NCBI RefSeq assembly: GCF_011386835.1 | Contig: NC_088809.1 | Span: 4,535,001 to 4,599,000, forward strand | Length of the DNA stretch: 64,000 nt | From: Chrysemys picta bellii | Taxonomy: Eukaryota; Chordata; Testudines; Emydidae | Reading direction: 5' to 3' | Shown: positions 50,272 to 59,939 of the stretch, piece after piece | How the letters are laid out: every line of letters starts with the position of its first letter | Position numbering within the stretch: the stretch's first letter is position 1 | The notes under the pieces: model-generated | What the model was told of the DNA's origin: nothing | The model's input: only the letters and a program-made list of their open reading frames with translations | The model's database searches: none | Made by a program: the position numbers and the translations under genes

Positions 50272-50489
50272 GGCTTGGTCTGCATTACCAGAGCAACTAG
50301 TTTTATCAGCCTAACTCCCAGTGTAGATAGCGCTATGTCCACTGCAGGGCTTCTCCTGCCCATGCATCGCCGCCTCTCCGGGAGGTGGAGTGCCTATGTC
50401 GCCGGCAGAAGCTCTCCCATCGGTGCTGGTAACATCTTCACTAAGTGCTACAGCAGCGCAACTGCAGCGCTGTAAGTGCAGACAAGCCC
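50272..50489. mobile_element. Non-autonomous TIR element with 3-bp duplication (218 bp)
   Basis: Ends ggcttggtctgc and, inverted, gggcttgtctgc. TGA flanks both sides (50269-50271 and 50490-50492). A three-base T-N-A duplication is compatible with PIF/Harbinger. Inverted ggcagaagctctcccatcgg and ctccgggaggtgg words inside. Confidence 0.65.
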
Positions 50490-50499
50490 TGAGACCTGT

Positions 50500-51010
50500 C
50501 CCATTTTAGCAACAACAGGACCACTGGCAGGACAGTGTCAATAAAGTTAGTGTTTTACACGTTAATACAGTACAAAGTGTTAAATAAATGTCAGCATTAC
50601 TCCCTTTATTTCTGTATCAGTGAAATGGCTGTATCAGTTCAGCCTGTCATCCACTATCAAACCTCTTATCTCAGTGACAGGGACCATACCTCGATGGCAC
50701 GTTCTGTGGCTGCTCTTTCTCATGGTCTGCAGTTCCCCACAGACAGAGACCTGTGGGCATCAACCTTCAGTTGCCACAGGGAGATCTCAGTAAAAATTTC
50801 AAACCTGCCTTGTTGGTGGGGGAGGCCACCCCATCCTTCAGGTGGTAGGGCTCACAGGGAATGGGGGGTATTCAGATGCCTGTCGCTCCCTGTGCCACTT
50901 CAGTGGGGCACAAGGATGCACATAGGGCCACCAAGAGGCTCCAGAATAGCTCCTAGCTTTCTGCCTCATCCCTTCTCCCTGTTCCTCTTCTCTCTTCCCT
51001 CTGTTTAGTG
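50500..51010. other. Unique non-coding DNA
   Basis: The 157-aa plus frame (50535-51008) has no domain. Confidence 0.4.
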
Positions 51011-51019
51011 CCCCCCCCC

Positions 51020-51301
51020 CCCCGACTGTAATTGTAGCTCTAATCCCTTCCCGCCCTCGCCTGGATCTCTCCCCCGACCCAGGGCGGAACTGGGCAGGAA
51101 GAGGCATGGTGGGAGTGGAGCGGGGCTGGTAGAGGCAGGGCAGGGGTGGGGACTTGGGAGAAGGGGTGGGGTGGGGGCAGGGCCTGGGGCGGAGCGCAGG
51201 CAGGAAGAGGTGGCCTGTTCTTCTTTTTTTGAATTTTTGTTGATTGCCCATGACCTGTCCCTGACTTTACTAAAAATATCTGTGACAGAATCTTAACCTT
51301 A
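51020..51301. mobile_element. Truncated relative of the 2948-3260 hAT element
   Basis: The right part (ccatgacctgtccctgactt, tactaaaaatatctgtgaca, gaatcttaacctta) matches that element. The left end is not recognisable. The middle is very G-rich (51115-51195). Confidence 0.55.
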
Positions 51302-51304
51302 CTC

Positions 51305-53060
51305 ATTAGCAATCCTCCAATCATCTGGTACAGAGGCCAATTTAAGTGATAAGTTACATATGACCGTGTGCTCCTGACATTCAGAGTTGGCTTTGTTTCA
51401 GGAGGCAGCTGCTGCTGGACCAGTCAGCCCAGCTGTCTATTGGCAGATTGTGAAGTGGCCTCCGGGTCAAACATTTGGGCCAGGGTGGATCTTACCACAG
51501 TGGGTTGCCCATCCCTGATGCAGATCTTGTGGACAAAGGAGCCCAGTTCTATTGCACAAGCTGTTCAAACCATCTCTCACCCCAGCCCTTTAATGCACCA
51601 TTAACCATCAACCCTATAGTCCCAAACTGGTTTCAGAAGCAATGCGCTGAACGGGCAAGCCCCTCCTCTTTTCACCCTGGATCTGATCAGATATTTCTTC
51701 CCAGTGCTCTGTTGCAGCTAAGCTCGGTAACATATTGTAGCAGAGTGAGCAGGGCTTCAAGTGCCAGCTCTTTGCTGGAGATTTTGCCGCACTGTAACAC
51801 ACCGCATGCCCTTTGCAGGAGCACACAAGTGCTTTGCTTGCTGACAGATGCCATCTAAATAGGAATCTTTTCCCATTCCAGAGATGTTGCTGTCTGGCTC
51901 CTGGCACTGATCCCACCAGCATCAGACTGGGTGTTTTGATGTTGAATGAAAGCAACCGTGCTATGAACTAGCATGAATGAAAAATTCTTTTTTATTTGAT
52001 CCCCTTAGCATGACTGCAGTTTATTGGAGGGTTGGGAGGCTGGGGAGGAAAAGCTCACCAGCTGTGAAGAGCAGAAAGTGAATGCAGTCTCTTCCAAACT
52101 CAGAGTCATTCCTCCAGGCATACCAGTGGAAGGACCAACTAGTGAACCACTGCATTAGCTGCCTTCGGTAGGATATTCAGTTTGGTTTATAAAAGGTGAC
52201 TGGCTTTCAAGCACAGCAGCAGCAGCATTCCTGGTGACTCTCCTTGTCCTAAAAACACCAGTCCCTCTCCCTCTCCCTCTGAGACATCAACAGAATGCCC
52301 CCAACATGGCTCCCTTGAGCCCCCTGCGCAGTGATGTAATTGGGCCCCCAAAGACTGGGCAGCAGCAACAGCTGAACAAAGGTGGAAAAGTTTCCACTAT
52401 CAGACCAGCGGATACAGTGTATGGCATGTGCGTGCGTCCATGCACTCCTGCCAATAGCTGTGCCACCAGTGGAGTCGTCGTATTCAGGGACTATTGGGAA
52501 ATCTAGGAGTGGGTTAGTAGGCAGAGGCCATTGGAGCTGACCTGGCAAACCTTCTGCAAAGAGTAATTAGGGGCCTAATCAGTTTTTGCTCTAGTGATTT
52601 TCCCACATTGGAAGTATGTGGGAGCAAGTTGTGGGTCCCCTGATGAGTAAGGGCTGTGGCAGCTCTCAGGGGGCCTGCAACCAAGACATCAGGGATCTGG
52701 CAAAACGAATGTACTTCCAAGATGATGATAGGTGGGCTCTGATGCAGGAGCAGCAACCTTTTCAGATGCAGGGCAGTTTTTTTCTCCAAGAGAGATAATA
52801 AAATCAGTGACTCCTTCATCTGCTGGAGGGGATGGTGGGTCAGGGTTAGCGATGCTCTTGGCTCCATCAGGGAAGAAAAACCAGGGCAGTATTTCAAGCA
52901 GAGCGTTTTTAGCTTCAAGAGTTATGATTTTTCAGGACCAGACTTCTGGAAGAGTGAAGTGCTGGGTGTAGCCAGAGAAGTGCACATATAAAATGGCACC
53001 TCCTGACTGAGCAGATCCACTCCTTGTGGGGCTGAAGCTAGACCTGGCTCCGACAGGCTG
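51305..53060. other. Unique non-coding DNA
   Basis: No exon. Frames of 113-134 aa (51614-51955, 52514-52918, minus) show no domain. Confidence 0.4.
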
Positions 53061-53061
53061 C

Positions 53062-53477
53062 TGTGGAAATGTCTAGGAACATGGAAATTGCCAGACAGAG
53101 TCAGATCCAAGGCCCCGCTAATCCAGTGTCCTGTCGCAGCCAGTGGCCAACACCAGCTGCTTCAGAAGAAGGTATAAGAACGCTGCAGTGGTCACATGGA
53201 GAAATCTGCCCCCATGTAAATCCATTCTCTCATACACCTCTATCCCAATATAACCCTGTCCTTGGGAGCCAAAAAAACTTACCGCATTATAGGTGAAACC
53301 ACGTTATATCAAACTTGCTTTGATCTGCCGGAGCGTGCAGCCCCGCCCCCCTGGACCGCTGCTTTATGGCGTTATATCCAAATTCATGTTATATCAGGTC
53401 GCATTATATCGGGGTAGAGGTGTACTTAGAGATTGGCTTTTGCCTTGAGGCATGGGGTTTTATATCTGAACATAGCA
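53062..53477 (-). repeat. CR1 3' region, antisense, interrupted by a MITE
   Basis: Left part has cagagtcagatccaaggccc, gtcgcagccagtggccaaca and agaaatctgcccccatgtaa; right part resumes at 53425 with agattggcttttgccttgag and gcatggggttttatat. The two halves join across the inserted element at 53235-53422. Confidence 0.7.
53235..53422. mobile_element. Tc1/mariner-type MITE (188 bp)
   Basis: Ends cacctctatcccaatataac and, inverted, cacctctaccccgatataat, flanked on each side by TA (53233-53234 and 53423-53424). The interior has repeated ttatat-containing words. Inserted into the antisense CR1. Confidence 0.85.
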
Positions 53478-53479
53478 AA

Positions 53480-54475
53480 GGAGGCCGGAAAGAAATCTCC
53501 TAGTGCAGGGGCAATGTGTCCCCCAGGGGGTGTGCAGGGATAGAAGGAGCATGCCTGGAGCACTGAGCACTACAGGGATTTTGTATAGGCATCCCAAGAG
53601 GGTGGAGGCTGCTCTTACGCTTTGGGTCTGAAAGTTAAGCACATGCTTAAGTGCTTTGCTGAATTGGGGTTCAGTTGGAGTGCACCTGGTTTCAGGAGAA
53701 GTGTTGTTCTATTCAGGCTGGCGCGTCCCTTTAAAATCAAGATTTGAAGCTGTTTTGCTGTGTGGATCGTGTCTTTGTTCTAATGGAACAAGGAGCTCAG
53801 CTTTTCCTCTGCAGGTGGGCTGTGCATTCAGCTAACCTGGTGCATACTTGGGGTGGGGAAGAAACTAGCTGTTGCTCCAAGTATCCTGTTCATTTGGCAT
53901 GTGCTCATGGTCAGGAGTAAACAACATAATTCAAAAGGCAATTACAAAGCTAAGAAGAACTAAGGAAAACATATTCTTTCTTTTGAAATCAATCTCTCTT
54001 CACAGCAGCCTGGAAACCTCCATCTCACCTGGAAGGTTGAGTGTGTGGGGGTGTTTTTAAGACAGTCTATTCTGTGAAAGGCCCTGTACTGCAGACGTGT
54101 TTTGTACCAGTCCTGTGACAGTTCTGATTTTTTTTTTCTTGTTGCTGCTTCAGCTTTTGCTGGTTTCTCTGCTGTGTGTGCGTCCTGCCAGCCTCAATTT
54201 TAAATCACTGTTTGTGTGAGAGAGAAACGCCCAGGACTCGACATTTCAGGCTTTGTGGCAGTGAAATGGCTGTTGTGCTCATAGTAGATTAGTTATTAAT
54301 AAGTCAAGTGTATTGATGCTGAGCAATGACTGAGACAATCGGATTCAATCTTGTAAGATGGTTTTATCCCACAAAGGAAGTTTGCTGTGTTCCACAGGGT
54401 GGTCTTGTTCTATTAAAATCCCTTCTCAGAATGCGGTTTGTTAATTTCCTTGTCTTCGCTTACTTTTTTTTTTTC
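53480..54475. other. Mostly unique DNA
   Basis: 53630-53670 contains gttaagcacatgcttaagtg, a fragment of the palindromic family at 11360. Otherwise nothing recognised. Confidence 0.4.
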
Positions 54476-54479
54476 TATT

Positions 54480-55289
54480 AACTTTTTATTCATTTTTAAT
54501 ATATATACAGAAAGACAAACATAACAAACTCTACATAAACTTCTCATAACACATAATATATTATGTTGTGCTTCTCATAACACATAATATATGTTATGCT
54601 TCTTATATTGGAGCACCTTTTCTAGCCCCTTCCCCATCTGAGTTGAGCTGAGGGGTTCCTAAAAAGGTTTGCTCAGCTGTGACCGCTGCTGCCGAAAATC
54701 CCCCCATCCCAGTCCAGGGGCACATGACGACCATCTTGTGGTCACCGCCTGCATGTGTGCCTGTGAGTAGGAACTCCTGGTGATCACTTCACCTGTCTGC
54801 GTCGCCACTCACCCATCTCCGCAGGACTTTTATGGGTGGAGGTGGGGGGAAAGTTCTTCCTGTGAGAGAAGCCGGCGCATGAGTAGTTTAATGTGGGGGA
54901 GCCGTTGCACATCAGCCATACAAATCTTGGCAGAAGAGGCGCCTGTGTCTGGTGACAAGGAGGTCCAAGAAGACCGGGGATTTCTCCTCCATTGTAGCCT
55001 TCGTCCATCTTTGCAGCTGTTGAGAGGTGATTCTGCTTCATCCACCTGCTCTGCCTTTGGGGTCTTATGCTGGGTTGAGTTGTGTTGGGCTGCACTTTGT
55101 CTGGTACCTCGCCTTTGACCTTATCACCATGGGTTACCCTACCAGGAGTACAGGACTCCCAATGGCATCGCACTTAGGTCTTAAGTATACGCAAGCTTCT
55201 CCACCATGTCAAGGTGGCAGCCCAAGGAGAAGGCTATCCCACCATACCTGATTGGATCCAGAGGGATCACTCCCAATGTGGTCAAAAAA
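54480..55289 (+). other. Possible 5' part of a LINE, unclassified
   Basis: Lies directly upstream of an endonuclease-like fragment. Contains a 31-bp-period duplication of cttctcataacacataatat (54540 and 54571). The 112-129-aa frames on both strands at 54780-55173 have no domain I know. Confidence 0.3.
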
Positions 55290-55485
55290 CAAAAATGTTT
55301 CTTACAACTTGGAATGTCCGTACCCTACTAGATGACTCAATTGCTGTTCTGCATTTGAGTATTTCACTTTTTGTCACCTGAGAACTCTCGAGGTACAACA
55401 TCAACATTGCTGCTCTCAGCAAGACAAGACGTGCAGATGAAGGCCACTTGAGGGAAGAGAGCGGTGATTACGCTTTCTTCTGGAA
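55290..55485 (+). pseudogene. LINE endonuclease-domain fragment
   Basis: The plus strand reads TTWNVRTLLDD (from about 55301), then, after a broken stretch, ELSRYNINIAALSKTRRADE and DYAFFWK. This is the N-terminal pattern of APE-type LINE endonucleases (TWNVRTL, then IAALSETR, where the Glu is catalytic). Here that Glu is Lys, and the frame is broken between the two blocks, so it is inactive. The LINE clade is not determined. Confidence 0.65.
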
Positions 55486-55616
55486 AGTGCTGGGAGCTAC
55501 GCCTCTCGTGGAGGTGGGTTTTTTAGAGAACTGGGAGAGCTCTCTCCCAGCGCTGTGCCGCGACCATACAAGCCATGTTAAAGCGCTGCCGCGGCAGCCA
55601 GTGTAGACTAGCCCTA
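55486..55616. mobile_element. Right-hand part of a TIR element
   Basis: Contains ctacgcctctcgtggaggtg, gagagctctctcccagcgct and a terminus agtgtagactagcccta. The left end is lost where it meets the LINE fragment. Confidence 0.55.
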
Positions 55617-55624
55617 AGAGAATT

Positions 55625-56165
55625 AAGACATGTTGACTCAGCATTTATTTCAGCACTTTCTGGAGAGGAGGTAGGGTGAGTGTATTGTGTGTATGTACAC
55701 ACACCTCTCTCTCAACCCCTGCGAAGGGTTTTCACATGTTTAGTGCATCATCAAGTCTGCATCTCACTCCCTTCTGAATGTGATTCCACCCAGGTAACGA
55801 TGTGTCATTTCTTCACCAAAGGGAGATCAGTGCACTCCCTGCTCCCTACTTAATTGGTGTCTCACTGGCAGACTGTCTTGTTTTCCTTTGTAATAGCCAT
55901 GCCATTCTCACGGTGGCTCTCCTTGCCAAGCCCTTTCCAGCTGTGACAACTACAAGCAATTAAAGGAGAGCATGTAGAGCAGAGATGCCAATTTCAGAAG
56001 TCAGTGGCATGTGATTTAGCTAGCTTCCTCATTCCTCAGGGCAGATTCCAGCAGGACAGAGTAGATTTATTTCCGTGAAGTTTTACCTTCCAGTCTCTAA
56101 TTAATAAACACTCTAGGCTGCAGGATTTTGTTCCTCTGAAAATGTACTTTGATCCAGGATACCTG
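55625..56165. other. Unique non-coding DNA
   Basis: No feature recognised. Confidence 0.4.
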
Positions 56166-56169
56166 AAAT

Positions 56170-56760
56170 GGTCTTTGGGCTGACTTTTCAGCTAGATGTG
56201 TTGTATGCAAGAATGAGAAGTAATTCTTCCACTTTACCCCTTGAGGATAAGACCTCACCTCATTGTGTCCAGTTCTGGGTGGCACATTTCAGGAGAGATG
56301 TAGACAAATTGGTGAAAGTCCAGAGAAGAGCAATAAAAATGATTAAAGATCTAGAAAACATGAATTATGAGGAAAGGTTGAAAAAATTCGGTTTGTTTAA
56401 TTTGGAGAAGTGAAGACTAAGGGGGGCCAAACAGTTTTCAAGTACATACAAGGTTGTTACAAGGAGGAGGGTGAAAAATTGTTCTCGTTAGCCTCTGAGA
56501 ATAGGACAAGCAACAATGGGCTTAAATTGCAGCAAGGGACGTTTAAGTTGGACAATAGGAAAAACTTTCTAACTGTCAGGGTGCTTAAACACTGGAATTG
56601 CCTAGGGAGGTTGTGGAATCTCCATCATTGGAGATTTTTAAGAACAGCTTAGACAATCACCTGTCAGGAATGGTCTAGTTATTACATAGTCCTTCCTGGA
56701 GTGCAGGGGACTGGACTAGATGATCTATTGAGGTCCATTCCAGTCCTACATTTCGATGTA
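56170..56760 (+). repeat. CR1 LINE: ORF2 C-terminus and 3' UTR
   Basis: The frame 56168-56413 contains CVQFWVAHFRRDVDKLVKVQ and RRAIKMIKDLENMNYEERLK, the CR1 reverse-transcriptase C-terminal motif. The UTR follows with ggacaataggaaaaactttc, tggaatctccatcattggag and gactggactagatgatctat. The best-preserved CR1 in the window, about 590 bp, 5'-truncated. Confidence 0.92.
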
Positions 56761-56846
56761 GACAAGCCCTTACTTCCAAATAACATGTACTCTTTTGAAA
56801 GCTCCTTCTCTCCCTTTAGCGCTGGCTCTTGAAGATGCCAGTCTTA

Positions 56847-57138
56847 GGCCTGATCTACACTTAAAAGTTTTGCCAGCATAGCCATGTCAGCTGGGAGTGT
56901 GAAAAAATCACTTCCCTAGCCGACACAGCTATGCCAGCAAAACCTCCAGTGCAGACTGTTATATCAGCAAAAATGTCCTTTTGCCAGAATATTTTATTTC
57001 ATTCGGGGGAACTGGTATAAGCTATACCAGCAAAATAACTCGTTAGCTGGTATTAGCTGTCTCTCCACTAGGAGAATTGGTTGATATAGCTGTATCAGTA
57101 TATCTGTACCATAACCCCTTTCGTGTGTAGACCAGGCC
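56847..57138. mobile_element. Non-autonomous TIR element (292 bp)
   Basis: Ends ggcctgatctacact and, inverted, ggcctggtctacaca. Three-bp flanks TTA and TGA, near-matching. The interior has inverted ctggtataagctataccagc. The 189-aa minus frame (56994-57563) partly overlaps and has no domain. Confidence 0.75.
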
Positions 57139-57144
57139 TGAGAA

Positions 57145-58810
57145 AATGATATTCCAAGGAGCTTCCCAGACCATAAAACTATTGTATGAAGACTCAGATC
57201 TGGAGTTTCTAGCATTCGGAGAACCAGAGCACTTTCCCTGCATAGTAAATGGAGCAGGGGAAATATGTGCATGGTATAGAGCAACCCAATATTAAAATAT
57301 TGTCTGAATGCCATGCAATATTTGTGTGCTGCTGCTTTCCCCCTTGGAATAGGAGTCAGGATGTAAATACAGCCCATGGGGAAAGCAGCCCTCAGCTTTG
57401 GTAGCCTTCCTAGTAAATCATGGGGGAAGTGGCAGCCCAATTTGGGTTCTATTTGAGTTTTAAATCGGTATGTTCTCAATGTGATTTGACCTCCCCTTTC
57501 AAGTACAACTTGATTAGTGCCTGACTGATCTATTGCCCTGCTGGGGCTTCTCAGATTGTACATTGTCTCTTATCAGCTGTGCACAGGCTGTACGGGTGCA
57601 GGGACTGGGGAGCACTGATAACTTGGCTTAACTTTAGATTCCACTGTGGAGTTCGGTCACTGAATTTCCACCGACAAGTGCTGGGATAGCCATGCATGCT
57701 GTGCTCATTAGCGCCCATGTGCCGATCCCCATCAGAGCGCGGGCTCTCCCTCCCCGAAACACACTTCCGTTATTGGAAGACCCAAAGAGCTCTTTTAAAG
57801 TGATGTGACACCCAAAACAAGGCTCCTGCTGATAGAATTGTATGGCATGAAGATAAGGGGTCTGACAAAAATGCCCACACACCCAGTGCCAAAGGTATCT
57901 TTATGCCATTTCCTATCCCTGTCGGCTGCATCCCTGTAGCAGCAGGCAGAGTCTTTGTGGACTGGAAACCAGATGAAGGCATTTGCACAGGAGGGACCAT
58001 ACCCTGCTCCTTAGCTGGGATGCACACAGCTCTTCTCTTGCTGTCTGCTGTGGGTCACCTGTGCCAGTGGTAGGAGTGACTCCTGCCCCATGCCCCTGTA
58101 AAAGGTGCCACTCCATTAAAGGGGGCTGCTATACTCCTGTGTATTTTACTATCTGATGCAAATCTGGTTGTGGTGAAGCACCTGCTTGTCTCCTTGGAGT
58201 TCTGGGAACTCTGGTGTTCAGCCCCTTTGAAAATCAGGCCTCAAATATCACACCGTTAGCTCTTAGCTGGTTGGAATCCAGAAAGAGCCACTCACCTTTT
58301 GGACTGTTTTCATGCAAAAGATTCAAAGGGTTGCTGGCTGCCAACGCCTATGATGATGTGAGAACACGCTGCAGGTATGGCTGGGGTCTCAGGGCTATGT
58401 AATAACCCTCCTTTTCAGCAAAGGATGATCATGGCATTAACCCTTTTTAGAGCAGGTTTGGAAATACTTCATTTCAAAGGGACTTTGGCTTCATTTATGG
58501 TGACATTACTGATCTAATTGTGTGAGCTGGGTCTATTCTACCAACCTGTACCCATTTTGGGCACTAAGGGGTAACCCATAAGCTAGAAACATTTCATTGC
58601 TATCAAGTTAGGCACATATCTGATGGTCATCCCCAGGTTGGATGGAGATGCTGCAAGTGGTGCAGTTTTTCTATATCACATGATGTTTAAATGTTATGGG
58701 GCATCCAATAAAAAAAAATCATACAAAGGGCCATAGCTTGTAGAACATAGTCTAATTTTGACCAAAATTGTCAGCGAACTAAATACAACTGATAATGCAA
58801 CTATGTAATC
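57145..58810. other. Unique non-coding DNA
   Basis: No exon or repeat recognised. Confidence 0.4.
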
Positions 58811-58817
58811 AAAACAG

Positions 58818-58927
58818 TAATGCTTTGGACTTAACTATCATGAGTGATTTTGTATCATCTGCAAATTTTGCAACCTCTCGGTTTACCCTTTTTCTAAATA
58901 ATTTATTAACGTTTAACAGCACTGGTC
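58818..58927 (-). repeat. CR1 ORF2 fragment, antisense
   Basis: The minus strand reads NREVAKFADDTK-like sequence, the FADD reverse-transcriptase motif, from tgatttttgtatcatctgcaaa-type wording. It begins with ctttggacttaactatc, the same CR1 segment where 18451-19311 ends. Confidence 0.8.
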
Positions 58928-58929
58928 CG

Positions 58930-59800
58930 AGTACTCACCCACCTCCCAGGCAACTTCGGGGGCGGGGGGGGGGGAAGGAAACGACACATCCCTGTTCAAA
59001 CACTCTCCCCTTCTCTGGGACAAACCTCCTCCAAAGAAAGCCAGGGGATTCAAACAGGGAGCTCCCACCTCACTGAGAAGTCCCCTGGAAGGCAGCGAAT
59101 CCCAGTGCAAATCCCTTTAATAGGCAGAACCAGGATTTGAACCAGACTACCCCACCTCCTAGGGAGTGGTTCTAACTCTTCGGCTGGCCCAAACACTACT
59201 TAAGTAAAGCAGAACAGCTCCAACAGGTGAGAAGGGGGCCCCCACCATCAGTATAGCCCATCCTCCAATTAATTAATTAAAGTGAAACAGCTTCAGCAAG
59301 AGAAGAAGAGCAACCCACACACAACATCCCTTAGCTGATTAGGGAACTCATTTGAGAGACAGCAGAAGTCTATTCAAATCTCTCCTCAGAAAGCAGGCTG
59401 GGGAATTGAACCACATCCTAGGCAAGTATCCAAACCACTGGGCTGCAGATTATGTAGAAGGCCTCTGGCTCCTTCCCCCTCTCTCCTCAGTTGGTTGGGG
59501 GCATTAGGCAGCTGCCTAATGCTCTCACAAGAAACAGTTTAGGCACCAAAGTCACCTGCCTCAAGGAGAGGGGTTCCTGTCTGGCTCACAAGCAGCGAAA
59601 GGCAGGACTTAGTACTCATCCCTCTCAGCATCTCCCAGGGGTTAGCTCAGGAAGTTCTCTGCCTAGAGTGCTGGCTTTTGTGGGTCCCATTCTTAGGTCA
59701 CTATCTCTCCCCCTTCAGTGACAAGGGAGCTTAAGTGCCTAACTCAGTCTTTGGGGAGCCTGTTGTTGCTCTAGTGATTTTCTGAGCATCTAAAAGTTAG
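58930..59800. other. Unique non-coding DNA with a G-run
   Basis: 58960-58976 is almost pure G. No gene recognised. Confidence 0.4.
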
Positions 59801-59803
59801 GTG

Positions 59804-59939
59804 ACAGGTTTCAAAGTGGTAGCTGTGTTAGTCTGTATCAGCAAAAACACCGAGGAGTACTTGAGGCATCTTAGGCATCTGATGAAGTGGATTTTAGACC
59901 AAATAAATGTTAGTCTCTAAGGTGCTCCTTGTTTTTTTT
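59804..59939 (+). mobile_element. Retroposon with hammerhead-like half-core (136 bp)
   Basis: Starts acaggtttcaaagtggtagc and gtgttagtctgtatcagcaa, ends with a poly-T run. A 10-bp duplication aagttaggtg flanks it (59794-59803 and 59940-59949). CTGATGA (59879-59885), a perfect hammerhead box, is followed by agtgg, but the GAAA box and second half of stem II are deleted. Tail aaataaatgttagtctctaa is shared in pattern with 63078-63259. Confidence 0.75.

Noticed and set aside
56994..57563. 189-aa minus-strand frame
   Set aside because: Its 3' part runs through a TIR element and no domain is recognisable.
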